From the NCBI RefSeq assembly GCF_010119975.1, contig NZ_CP048222.1, forward strand, positions 2,746,501 through 2,810,500: DNA of 64,000 bases, written 5' to 3'. How positions within the stretch are numbered: the stretch's first letter is position 1; each line of letters begins with the position of its first letter. Shown here one piece after another: positions 9,197 to 18,507 of this stretch. The notes under the pieces were generated by a model, which was not told the origin of the DNA, ran no database searches, and was given only the letters and a program-made list of their open reading frames with translations. This DNA comes from Rhodocytophaga rosea. Lineage in GTDB: Bacteria > Bacteroidota > Bacteroidia > Cytophagales > 172606-1. The translations under genes and the position numbers were made by a program.

Positions 9197-9269
9197 GAGC
9201 TGTATGACTCTAAAGATTCACATATGGTTCTGCAAGAAGGCAGGGTTAAAATTCCCTGCCCAACCCGAC
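9197..9269 (+). mobile_element. 3' end remnant of a group II intron (domains V and VI)
   Basis: Positions 9197-9231 read as a 34-nucleotide domain V: GAGCTGTATG pairs with CATATGGTTC, separated by ACTC-TAAA-GATT and a CA bulge. This is the same size and geometry as bacterial domain V, with the catalytic AGC. Directly after it a perfect 7-base stem (GGCAGGG 9239-9245 and CCCTGCC 9254-9260) forms domain VI, followed by CAACCCGAC, close to the usual intron 3' end CTACCCGAC. The remaining intron and its reverse transcriptase are missing, so it cannot splice. It begins 32 bases after the redoxin stop codon. Confidence 0.68.
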
Positions 9270-9303
9270 TGAAACCCTAAGCCATAACCAAAAACTCAAA
9301 TAC

Positions 9304-9322
9304 AATTGAAGGAGGTTCAATT
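9304..9322 (-). terminator. Hairpin at the end of the antiporter gene
   Basis: AATTGAA (9304-9310) and TTCAATT (9316-9322) form a perfect 7-base stem around GGAGG. On the minus strand it begins at the stop codon of the antiporter and is followed by a T-rich run (TTGTATTTGAGTTTTT), so it may end that transcript. The stem is AT-rich and therefore weak. Confidence 0.4.
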
Positions 9323-11584
9323 ATATTAACTGAACAGGAGCCCGTTCTTCCGATGTTTCTGCCAGTTCCTGTAAAGATTTTATCAGCTGACTATCTCCTG
9401 ATATCCATACGATATCCCCTTTCTCAAATACAGTAGCCGGATCTGGATTAAGCATACGGTTACCATTGCGCTCAATACCAACAATTAGTCCATGGGTTTT
9501 ATTGCGGATATCAGAATTTCTGATGCTCATCCCTAAAAACGGAAAGGTATGGTCTATAATAAGTTGTTTTAAGACGATCTCGGGAGCTATAGGCGCAGGG
9601 CTTGTTTGAGGAGGAACAATAGCAGGCTTGAATCTCTTGAGTTGCTCATCAGTTCCTACTACGGTGAGTTTATCGAATGGAAAGATCTGCTCATGGCCCT
9701 GGGAGCATGAATGATCTTGTTGCCTCTTTCGATCTGGGCAATATTTACACCGTATTTTTCGCGGTAGGAAAGCTCTGTTAACGTTCTGCCAATACCTTCT
9801 GATTCTGCACTTACCTCAAAATGAGCGATGTGGGCATCCCAGGGTAGGAGGCTTTTACTGGCCAGGTTCTTTTTCTCAAATTCACGCGCATGTAAGTTAT
9901 AGAGAAAACGCTTTTCAATACGTGCGTAGGTGGCCTGAAGTTTTTGAGTGAAAACCGGCAACACGATCACTATTAAAACGATTGCTCCGACCAGGGCAAC
10001 CGTAGGCGAAAAAAGCTGATCCAGCAGAAAACCTACCAGCACGATGCCTGTGCCAATGCGGCCCATTTCTAACACCACCAAGGGTCCCCGGTTATACCGT
10101 TGATTTTTCCAGAGTGTGTTATAAGAATGGGTACGGATCTTCCGGACGGACAATGCCCATAGAAAAGGAGCCATTAATGAAAGGGCGCAAATAGCGGTTA
10201 ATATTTCAGTCCAGAGACTATCAAATAGTTTTTCCTGGATAAAAGGAGAGATAATCTTTGTAGAGAGCAAGACAATGCCAATAATTACTACCGAATTTGT
10301 TATTAAAATGCCGGCAAAAGTACGGAGCACTTCCCGCCAGTCGCTGACAACTGTAATGGTTTGGGTGCTTGAACTATAATTATCGAGTAAACTTTTCCAT
10401 CGCCTTGGCAACCTCTTTTCTATCCACTGATAGAGCGGTTCAGATAAACGGATAAGGTAGGGCGTAGTAAAAGTAGTAACCGCCGATACAGCCACCGCAA
10501 TGGGATAGAGGAACTTACTGGTTACATTCAGGGAAAGCCCTAGTGTAGCAATAATAAATGAAAACTCTCCGATTTGTGTCATACTCATCCCGGTCTGCAA
10601 GGATTGCTTTAAGGGTTGTCCTGATAAAAGGGCGCCTAGCGTAACGTGAATGGATTTACCCAGAATGACTACCATGGAAAGCAATAAAATAGGACCTGCA
10701 TATTGCAGAAGTATCTTAGGGTCGATCAACATCCCAACAGAGACAAAGAATATGGCACCAAACAAATCTTTCACCGGTTGCATGAGGTGTTCAATCTTTT
10801 CGGCATATAATGTTTCCGCTAAAATCGAACCCATGATAAAAGCACCTAATGCAGCTGAAAATCCTGCCTGTGTAACGAGTACAACCATTAACAGACAAAG
10901 GCCAATAGAAAGAATTAGCAAGGTTTCATTCGAGATCAGGCGGCTGGTTCTACGTAAAAAAGTAGGTATCAGATAAATGCCTGCCAAGTACCAGAGCGTG
11001 AGAAAGAAGCTTAGTTTCAAAATAGAAAAAACCAGTTCCACACCGGCAAATTGCCTGGAGACTGCAAGTGTAGAAAGCAGGACTAGCAACAAAATAGCTA
11101 CCAGGTCTTCAATGACGAGAATTCCAAATACTAATCTGGCAAAGCTTTGCGTTTTAAGCCCTAATTCATCAAAGGCACGGATAATAATAGTGGTAGAAGA
11201 AATAGCAATAATGCCTCCCAGAAATAAGCTATCCATTGTAGACCATCCCAGCCATTGTCCGCAAAGGTACCCCAGAATCAGCATAGCAGCTATTTCTACC
11301 AATCCTGTTATAGAAGCAGAACCACCCACTTTTACCAGCTTTTTAAAACTAAATTCCAGACCCAGCCCAAAGAGCAGGAATATCACACCGATATCAGCCC
11401 AGATCCTGATTGTTTCAGAATCAGCAATGGTAGGAAATAAAGGAAAGTTAGGACCAACCATCACACCGGCTAAAATATAGCCTAATACTAAGGGTTGCTT
11501 AAGCTTCTTGAAGATGAGTGTGGTAGCACCAGCTGCACCTAAAATTAAAGCCAGATCTAATATTAATCGGGGAATATGAGCCAT
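9321..11584 (-). pseudogene. Frameshifted KefB-type cation:proton antiporter with C-terminal RCK_C domains
   Basis: Two frames together encode a CPA2 monovalent cation:proton antiporter of about 754 residues. The first frame (9659-11584) has 12-13 transmembrane helices with the exchanger motifs LGLEFSFKKL and GAFIMGSILAET, then a cytosolic segment DAHIAHFEVSAESEGIGRTL and premature residues MSRSFHSINSP. The second continues in frame as HEQIFPFDKLTVVGTDEQL, then a second regulatory domain (GDIVWISGDSQLIKSL) ending at 9321. The break is at the CCC at 9697-9699 (GGG on the coding strand); one extra G restores AGG GGC CAT. The total length is two modulo three, as expected for one lost base. The truncated product would keep the whole membrane part. 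Confidence 0.85.
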
Positions 11585-12187
11585 AAAACAGAATATTACA
11601 GATAGGTATTGCTGAGAGTCACGCTACTCAAACGTATTTTAATAAACCAAAATATTGTAACCTGCTTTTCAATAACGCCTGCTTACCAGTGGAAAGCCAT
11701 GTTTCTGAATAGTGTATTTAAAAGATAAAGTCCGGAACAGAATTTTCCAGCCTGTATACTTTACTTTCCAGCAGAATACTAACCAGATGATAATAAACAA
11801 TATGGCAAGTAAGAGCTTAATTCCTATTGAATTGAATTTACTCCCTTTACGTTGCGACAGCCCAGTCTTTTTGATTTGTTCCTTAACCTGGGCTAAATTA
11901 AATTCTAATAGAAAGTCCCTCACAAATTGTTGGATTAGCACTCCCAAAACTCCTTACGTAAATGAAAACAATTTGCAATCACACTCATTTCAACTTTTAA
12001 ACTAAAAGTAAAAATATAACAAGTCAATAAGAGTCAAAATAGTCTCTTTATTTTTCCTGCTAACGATTATAAATTCAGATAATAGCTACTCTATAATATA
12101 AATATAATAAGTAACACTTTAACCCTCAGCTATGGATTAATGCGTTGAGTGATTCCATTTGAAGAGTATGCCTTAATTATCAGAAAA
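11585..12187. other. Gap without a supported gene
   Basis: About 600 bases between the antiporter and the small secreted protein. A 92-codon open frame on the minus strand starts only at TTG and has no internal Met, so it was not called. The sequence is AT-rich, and I see no RNA gene or mobile relic in it. Confidence 0.5.
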
Positions 12188-12568
12188 TTAAGGGGCATTA
12201 ATTAGAATGAGGGAACCAAAAAGCTTGCGAAAGTAAGAATAGATAAAGAAAGCCGTGAATGCGCTGTGAATCTCAATGCATTGGTAGCGTAGAAAGAGGG
12301 CTAAGAGAAAAATACAGATTCCTTCGGTAAAGTGTGCTTGAAAAGAAACCGCCGAAGAGACAATCGCATCAGGAAAACTTAATGTAAAAACTGTATATAG
12401 AATGCTTTTAGTAGCATTCTCTGCATCTGTGGGAAAGACCTTAGAGGGTGTGTCTGCCTTTTTAAGAAAAAAAGAGGCATGCTCTTTTGCACCTTTTCCT
12501 GCACTTAGAAAAAGCAGTAGCAGGAGAGGGACTAGCAAAGATAATGTTAATAAACGCCTCTTGAGCAT
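12188..12568 (-). CDS. Small hypothetical protein with N-terminal signal/anchor
   Basis: The start was set at the ATG at 12568 (MLKRRLLTLSLLVPLLLLLFLS), because the longer version begins at GTG and would put an odd hydrophobic stretch before a perfect signal sequence. The 126-residue product has a cleavable signal or anchor (about 1-22), a polar stretch with FPTDAENATKSILYTVF, and a hydrophobic C-terminal half (ICIFLLALFLRY). No family is recognised. It is divergent from the TonB-dependent receptor. Coding status is moderately likely because of the well-formed signal sequence. Confidence 0.45.
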   Translation of the reverse strand: MLKRRLLTLSLLVPLLLLLFLSAGKGAKEHASFFLKKADTPSKVFPTDAENATKSILYTVFTLSFPDAIVSSAVSFQAHFTEGICIFLLALFLRYQCIEIHSAFTAFFIYSYFRKLFGSLILINAP

Positions 12569-12910
12569 AGGGGCAATATATGAAAAATTACTGCTTATTA
12601 CAACTAAATTGGCGAATGTAATCTCTATAATTGTCACTATACAGCTATAAGCTTTAAACAGGTTGGCCTATTTTTAAATAAACTTATCTTTTATATGATT
12701 GTCAGCCTTTCCAATTTTAATCTGGCATTACTATAATTTTCAGTTGGTAAATCAACATGTAATCTCGTTAGTAAATGGGCTACGAATGGCAGGAAATTTC
12801 AGTACGTTATATAATACCTCGTAATTTTACAATGTTCACCTCTATAGTCTGATGAAAAAATAGCCAAAACAAAATAATTGTTTTTCTATTTTAAAACTGA
12901 AAGAAATGCC

Positions 12911-12956
12911 TTGTTTTTTTACGCAGGCGATATATATTTACGTATATATCGCTTGC
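12911..12956 (+). promoter_or_regulatory. Promoter of the TonB receptor overlapped by a 34-base inverted repeat
   Basis: A Bacteroidota-type promoter is visible: TTG at 12911-12913 and TATATTTA at 12933-12940 (consensus TAnnTTTG), 19 bases apart. An inverted repeat with 14-base arms and one mismatch spans 12923-12956 (GCAGGCGATATATA ... TATATATCGCTTGC), covering the -7 box and the expected start site. The receptor ATG is at 12973. A dimeric repressor bound here would block the promoter; a hairpin in the leader is the alternative. Confidence 0.55.
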
Positions 12957-12972
12957 ATAATCATTTTCCTGT

Positions 12973-15720
12973 ATGCACACTACTACCTGCTACTTAAGCT
13001 TAGTTTTGTTATTGTTGTCTTTTTCGTGCTTAGCTCAGCAATCTATCGTTCTAAGCGGAAATATTCTTGACCAAACGACTCAAAAATCGGTTCCCTATGC
13101 CCATATCCGGATTAAGGGCTCATCCGTCGGGACAGCCGCTACTACGAAAGGTGATTTTAAAATAGAAACCCCTTCATTGCCATTTACCGTTATTATAAGC
13201 GCTGTGGGGTTCAAGCCTCTTGAACAACTCATTGCTACAGGCGGAAATCAGGTGTTTTATTTAATGCCACAAACGCTTTTAGCCAATGAAGTAGTCGTGT
13301 CTGCCACCCGGTTAGAGGAAAAAAGCATAGAATCGGCCATTACTATTGAGCAACTGGATGCCACTCAGATCCGGAATGCGCCTTTTGCGACTTTTTTTGA
13401 TGCCCTGGAAAGTATAAAAGGCGTACAAATGACCACTGCCAGCCTGGGCTTTAAAGTACCCAATACCAGAGGGTTCACCAATCCTACCAATGTGCGGTTT
13501 TTACAGCTGGTAGATGGAATAGATAATCAGGCACCAGTGATAGGAGCGTCTATTGCCAATGCCATAGGACCTACCGAACTGGATATAGAACGTATTGAAG
13601 TAATTCCAGGCACTGCTTCTGCTTTGTATGGGATGAACTCACTGAATGGGCTGGTAAGTTTTTTTACCAAAAATCCATTTGACTACCAGGGTCTGAGCGT
13701 ATATCAGCGGGCAGGAATTAACCATATCAATGACCCGGATAGTAAACCTCGTCTGCTTACGGAAACGGCACTTCGCTATGCAAAATCATTTCGTGATCAT
13801 TTTGCCTTTAAGGTGAATGTTTCCTATATGCAAGGCTACGATTGGGCAGCCAACCAGCGGCAAGATTTAAATCCTAATGCCAATGCTTCTATTCCCCTAC
13901 AGAATGAACAAAATCCTGCCCTAGATCCGGTGAATTCCTATGGTAACGAAAGTTCAAACCGGAGAACACTTTCTTTGAATGGGAAGAATTATGTGGTTGC
14001 CCGCACAGGCTACTATGAAAAGGATATTACTGATTACAGGCTGGAAAATATAAAAGCAGATGCCTCCTTACACTGGCGCATTACCAAAGGTCTGGAAGCT
14101 TCCTATCAATATAAAATAGGTAAACTCGATAATGTATATCACAGGACAAACCGTTTCAAGCTGGATGATTATTTGATTACCCAGCAAGTAGTACAGTTAA
14201 AAAGCCCCGTTTTTCAATTCAGGGTGTATTACACCCACGAACTATCTGGTGAGTCGTATAACATCCGGTCGCTGGCCGAAAATTTAGACAGGCAATTTAA
14301 AACGGATGATATATGGTTTGCAGCCTATACAAACAGCTTTAAGCAAAGCCAGCAAGCAGGCTATAGCCTGGCAGAAAGTCAACAACTGGCCCGCTCCATA
14401 GCGGATGAGGGTAGATTTGCGCCTGGAACCATGCCCTATGACAGTGCCGCCGGAGAGATTATCACGATTAATAACTGGGATCAGGGAGCGGCCCTGCGTA
14501 CCAAAGCGAGCCTTTTCCAGGGAGAAGGACAATACAACCTGACTTCTTTAATAAAAGTAGCAACCTTACTTGTAGGCTTTGATTACCGGCTGTATTCTGT
14601 TTTTCCGGATGGCAACTATTTTATCAATCCAACTGAGCCCTCAAAAAATCTGCTGTACCGCAAAGGAGGTGGTTTTGTACAGCTTTCTAAAAAGGTGTTA
14701 TCAGATAAGTTGCAGGTAAATGCGGCTCTGCGTTATGATAAAAATGAATATTTCAAAGGCATCTTCAATCCGAGAGTGTCTCTCACGTATGCAGTGGCCA
14801 AAGATCATTACTTGCGGGCCTCTTATCAGAATGGATACCGGTTTCCTTCATTGTTTGAAGCTTTTTCTAATGTAAACAGTGGTGGCGTAAAACGGGTAGG
14901 AGGTTTACGACTGATGTCAAATGGCATTTTTGAAGACAGTTATATACGTACTTCCATTGATGCATTCCAATCGGCCGTTAATATACAGGTAAATGAGCAA
15001 GGCACTCCTCTTTCGCAGGCGATAGTAAATCAGGCTGGTTTACTTAAGAAATCTACTTATGATTATATCAAACCTGAACGAATCAATTCGCTGGAACTTG
15101 GGTATAAAAGCCTTATGTTAAATGGGCGTTTATTTCTGGATTGGGATGCTTACTTTAATTTCTACGACAATTTTATTGCACAGGTAGAAGTAAACCAACT
15201 TATCAACCGGGGAGTGTCAGCCGATTCGGTAAAGTATGATCTTTATGACCGCAGAAAACAAGCCCGATATCGCTTATGGACTAATTCTACTGGTACAGTA
15301 TACAATTATGGTTCATCGCTCGGAGTACAATACAAATTTTTCCGGCAGTTTACCTTAGCTGGCAATGTGAGTTATGCTAAACTGTACCGCAAATTATATA
15401 ATGACGGATTAGAAGAAGCTTTTAATACCCCGCAATGGATTACCAATTTTAGCCTGGGGAATATGGAAGTAATTAAAAACGCAGGATTTCAGGTAAACTG
15501 GCACTGGCAGGATAAGTTTTTATGGCAGTCGGCTCTGGGCACCGGAATAGTGCCTGCCTATCATACGATAGATGCCCAGATTATGTACAGAGTTGTTCCA
15601 GCCAAACTACTTATAAAGGTTGGCGGTAATAATGTATTCAATAAGAAATATTACCAGATGATCGCAGGCCCAACGGTGGTAGCCTTTTATTATGTAACGC
15701 TCCTTGTGGACGGATTGTAA
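12973..15720 (+). CDS. TonB-dependent outer-membrane receptor
   Basis: A 915-residue outer-membrane transporter. It has a signal peptide (about 1-21), then a carboxypeptidase-regulatory-like beta domain (ILDQTTQKSVPYAHIRIKGSSVGTATTKGDF, about 30-100), then a plug domain with FFDALESIKGVQMTT, VRFLQLVDGIDNQAP and IERIEVIPGTASALYGMNSLNGLVSFFTK, then a long beta-barrel ending in FYYVTLLVDGL. It imports an unknown large or scarce substrate using TonB energy. No SusD-like partner follows, so it is probably a stand-alone receptor (for example for siderophores, metals or peptides) and not a classic glycan-uptake pair. The next gene downstream is convergent. Confidence 0.93.
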   Translation: MHTTTCYLSLVLLLLSFSCLAQQSIVLSGNILDQTTQKSVPYAHIRIKGSSVGTAATTKGDFKIETPSLPFTVIISAVGFKPLEQLIATGGNQVFYLMPQTLLANEVVVSATRLEEKSIESAITIEQLDATQIRNAPFATFFDALESIKGVQMTTASLGFKVPNTRGFTNPTNVRFLQLVDGIDNQAPVIGASIANAIGPTELDIERIEVIPGTASALYGMNSLNGLVSFFTKNPFDYQGLSVYQRAGINHINDPDSKPRLLTETALRYAKSFRDHFAFKVNVSYMQGYDWAANQRQDLNPNANASIPLQNEQNPALDPVNSYGNESSNRRTLSLNGKNYVVARTGYYEKDITDYRLENIKADASLHWRITKGLEASYQYKIGKLDNVYHRTNRFKLDDYLITQQVVQLKSPVFQFRVYYTHELSGESYNIRSLAENLDRQFKTDDIWFAAYTNSFKQSQQAGYSLAESQQLARSIADEGRFAPGTMPYDSAAGEIITINNWDQGAALRTKASLFQGEGQYNLTSLIKVATLLVGFDYRLYSVFPDGNYFINPTEPSKNLLYRKGGGFVQLSKKVLSDKLQVNAALRYDKNEYFKGIFNPRVSLTYAVAKDHYLRASYQNGYRFPSLFEAFSNVNSGGVKRVGGLRLMSNGIFEDSYIRTSIDAFQSAVNIQVNEQGTPLSQAIVNQAGLLKKSTYDYIKPERINSLELGYKSLMLNGRLFLDWDAYFNFYDNFIAQVEVNQLINRGVSADSVKYDLYDRRKQARYRLWTNSTGTVYNYGSSLGVQYKFFRQFTLAGNVSYAKLYRKLYNDGLEEAFNTPQWITNFSLGNMEVIKNAGFQVNWHWQDKFLWQSALGTGIVPAYHTIDAQIMYRVVPAKLLIKVGGNNVFNKKYYQMIAGPTVVAFYYVTLLVDGL

Positions 15721-15750
15721 TAAATATAACTTTAGTCAGCTTACATCTCT

Positions 15751-15806
15751 GGCTATGGGCTCAGTAAAGTTCACATAAAAGTTACCCTCTTACTAAGCCC
15801 ATAGCC
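15751..15806. terminator. Bidirectional terminator between convergent genes
   Basis: GGCTATGGGCTCAGTAA (15751-15767) pairs with TTACTAAGCCCATAGCC (15790-15806), a 17-base stem with a single mismatch and a 22-base loop. It sits in the 96-base gap between the TonB receptor and the last permease, which run towards each other, so it can serve both. Confidence 0.6.
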
Positions 15807-15816
15807 AAATAATAGA

Positions 15817-18465
15817 TTATTCATTTCTCAACGCTTTTACCGGATTTGCCAGAGAAGCCTTTATAGACTGATAACTTGCTGAAAACAGCGCAATACCTAC
15901 AGAACCTGCCAGGGCAACTAAATAATATCCAACATGCAATGGAATACTATAAGCAAAATCATCTAACCATTGTTGCATAAAGTAATGGGCAACCGGTGTG
16001 GCAATCAGAAAAGCAATACATATCAATGGCAGGTATTCCCTGGAGAAAAGCCAGAAAATCTGACCTGCGGAAGCGCCTAATACCTTACGAACGCCTATTT
16101 CTTTCACTTTCTGAACGGCCATAAAGGAAACAAGGCCATATAGTCCCAGGCAACCGATAAAAATAGCAATACCGGCAAAACTCTGGATAAGCTTGAGCAT
16201 GAGTTCTTCCGTTTGATAGAAGGCCGCAATGTGTTCATCCAGAAACTGATATTCATAGATGTGGTCAGGATGCATCGTGCTCCAGGTTTTTTCTAAGGTA
16301 GTTAAGGTAGAGCTTACGTTGGCCAGGTTGATTTTTACAGCATAATTCTCGTAGGTTTCCGGGAGGGTCGTAATAAAAATAGCATTAATGTCTTCATGGA
16401 AAGACTGGTCATGAAAATCTTTCACTACGCCCACAATTGGAGCCACTATATTGCCTCCGTTTACCCGTATTTCTTTACCGATCACTTCCTGTGGGGATTG
16501 AAGGTTCAATTTCCTGACAAAAGTTTCATTGACAATAAACTCCCGGACTGTATCGGAAGGATGAAGATTACGTCCTGCCACTAGTTGCAAGTCAAACAAA
16601 GGGATGTACTGTTCATCGGCTGCCCGGCAGTTTATTCTGAAAACTTCTTCTTCAGGCCGGTTATCAAATTTTACACTTGTACCCCAGTGAGATGTGGAGG
16701 AAGGAGCGCCAAAACAAAGAGAAACATTTTCTACACCGGCAATCCGGGAAAGTTGATTTTTAAGGGTAGTGGTTCTGGTATCAGAGGCTTCAGAAGCGAC
16801 CGGAATCATCACCACCGCATCTTTATTAAACCCCAGATCCGATTGTTTGGAATAATGCATCTGGCTGGCAATCACCACTACCCCAATAATGAGCATCTGC
16901 GAAATAGTAAACTGGGTAACAATTAATGCCCTCCGCAAAGGAAAACCGCCTACATGCCTATGCGTAAGTTTACCTTTGATCGCCAGTACTGGCTGGAACC
17001 TGGCAAGAATAAGCCCTGGATAAGCGCCGGAAAAGAGTGTAACTACGATCAGAAGCAGGAACATAAAAACGGCCAGAAACTTATCCGAAAAGAGCTCAAT
17101 AGTCATCTGCGAACGAAACCATTCATTCATATAAGGTAGCGCAAGCAGGGATAAACCATACGCAATCACCAGAGCAAACAAAGTAATCAGACCGGTTTCC
17201 GTGATAAACTGTCCGAAAAGTTGTGTGGGTAAGCCTCCCAGTACTTTCCGTACGCCCACTTCTTTGCCTCGTTTGAGCGCCTGGGCCGTAGCCAGATTGA
17301 TGAAATTTACACTGGCGGTCATCACCAGAAAAATGCCAATTAAAGAGAGCACCCACAGGTTTCTTTTCTCCATGACACCTCCATAATGCGCATTAAAATG
17401 TATATCAGCCAAAGGTTGTAGTTTATAGTGGTGTACATTTTTATTGGTTGGCCGGTATTTTTTTACATATGCTGGCAACACTTTTTCTATGTCAGCCGGG
17501 TTTACACCTGGTTTGAGCAAGGTATAACATTGCATCTGGCCAGTAATCCCACCCCAGGAATCATCGCTGGCCAGCCATTCATCATAGGCTTTCAATGTGC
17601 TATACGAAAGGTATACTTCTGTTTTGCGGTCTGTATTGGGTGGTAAATCTTTGAGTATGCCGGTAATCGTAAAATCAATCCGGTTGTTCAGCCGGAAGGT
17701 TTTGTTAACTGCATTCTGGGTGCCAAAATATTTCCTGGCTATTTTTTCGGTAATAATAGCAGTATTTGGCTGGGTTAATGCCGTGGACTTATTCCCCTCT
17801 GTTAAAGGATAATTGAAAATGTCGAAAAACTCGCTTTCTGCAAAAGCTGCTTCTGCTTCCTTAAATTTCTTTAGTTCTTTCCCATGTTGGAGGGCAATCA
17901 AGGCACCATCAATGGTAGCAATACGGGCTGCTTTTTCAGCAAATGTATAGTCCTCCCGGAATGCCTTGCCAAAAGGGTTGGGCACATTGGGAACGTAACT
18001 GATGTTATCCATGTGCTGTTCGGTTACAAAGCGGTAGATACGGCCGGCATTCGCATGAAAGGTATCAAAACTAAGGTGGTATTTTACTAATGTAAAAATG
18101 AGAATGCCACAGGTAATACTGAGCGCCAGGCCCATCACATTGATGAAAGTATAAGCTTTATTACGTTGCAGGTTCCGTAAGGCGATGGTGAGATAATTGC
18201 GAAGCATATGGGTATAAAGTGGTTTGGCGTAATAGAGAGAATGTTTTTTCCGGCGTTTGAGAAAATAAGGGCGGATATAAGCGATAGCTGACAGCATATA
18301 TTCTTTGCGGGCTTTCGCCTCCCCTTCGTGCGCTGCCTGTTTATAGAATACTTCCTGCAGATCCCCCTGCCCATCTTCCAGCAGGTGTTCCGGTAAGAAC
18401 CATTCCAGAAAACGGTCTGCCCATTTGGGGGGTGATGGTGGTTTTAACTGCCTATAGGTTGACAT
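15817..18465 (-). CDS. FtsX/MacB-type ABC transporter permease with N-terminal prefix domain (third of three)
   Basis: An 882-residue membrane protein. Residues 1-75 are the prefix domain with RFLEWFLPEHLLEDGQGDLQEVF and RPYFLKRRKKHS. Then come a TM helix, a MacB-like periplasmic domain (about 120-330), a three-helix FtsX core containing NFINLATAQALKRGKEVGVRKVLGG, a second periplasmic domain, and a second FtsX core (VQKVKEIGVRKVLGASAGQI) ending in LANPVKALRNE. The two-fold repeat is normal for this family. It has no ATP-binding domain. It is the last gene of the PadR-permease operon; the upstream permease ends 42 bases before it. Confidence 0.93.
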   Translation of the reverse strand: MSTYRQLKPPSPPKWADRFLEWFLPEHLLEDGQGDLQEVFYKQAAHEGEAKARKEYMLSAIAYIRPYFLKRRKKHSLYYAKPLYTHMLRNYLTIALRNLQRNKAYTFINVMGLALSITCGILIFTLVKYHLSFDTFHANAGRIYRFVTEQHMDNISYVPNVPNPFGKAFREDYTFAEKAARIATIDGALIALQHGKELKKFKEAEAAFAESEFFDIFNYPLTEGNKSTALTQPNTAIITEKIARKYFGTQNAVNKTFRLNNRIDFTITGILKDLPPNTDRKTEVYLSYSTLKAYDEWLASDDSWGGITGQMQCYTLLKPGVNPADIEKVLPAYVKKYRPTNKNVHHYKLQPLADIHFNAHYGGVMEKRNLWVLSLIGIFLVMTASVNFINLATAQALKRGKEVGVRKVLGGLPTQLFGQFITETGLITLFALVIAYGLSLLALPYMNEWFRSQMTIELFSDKFLAVFMFLLLIVVTLFSGAYPGLILARFQPVLAIKGKLTHRHVGGFPLRRALIVTQFTISQMLIIGVVVIASQMHYSKQSDLGFNKDAVVMIPVASEASDTRTTTLKNQLSRIAGVENVSLCFGAPSSTSHWGTSVKFDNRPEEEVFRINCRAADEQYIPLFDLQLVAGRNLHPSDTVREFIVNETFVRKLNLQSPQEVIGKEIRVNGGNIVAPIVGVVKDFHDQSFHEDINAIFITTLPETYENYAVKINLANVSSTLTTLEKTWSTMHPDHIYEYQFLDEHIAAFYQTEELMLKLIQSFAGIAIFIGCLGLYGLVSFMAVQKVKEIGVRKVLGASAGQIFWLFSREYLPLICIAFLIATPVAHYFMQQWLDDFAYSIPLHVGYYLVALAGSVGIALFSASYQSIKASLANPVKALRNE

Positions 18466-18507
18466 TCGGCTTGTATCTGAAGTAGCTCTTTTATTTTTAA
18501 ACGCAAC

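Noticed and set aside
9239-9260. Simple rho-independent terminator of the redoxin gene
   Set aside because: The hairpin is directly preceded by a sequence with the full geometry of intron domain V, and no T-tract follows. A terminator role cannot be excluded.
11669-11947. 92-codon minus-strand frame with one hydrophobic segment
   Set aside because: It starts only at TTG, has no internal Met, no family match and lies in AT-rich DNA overlapped by a plus-strand frame.
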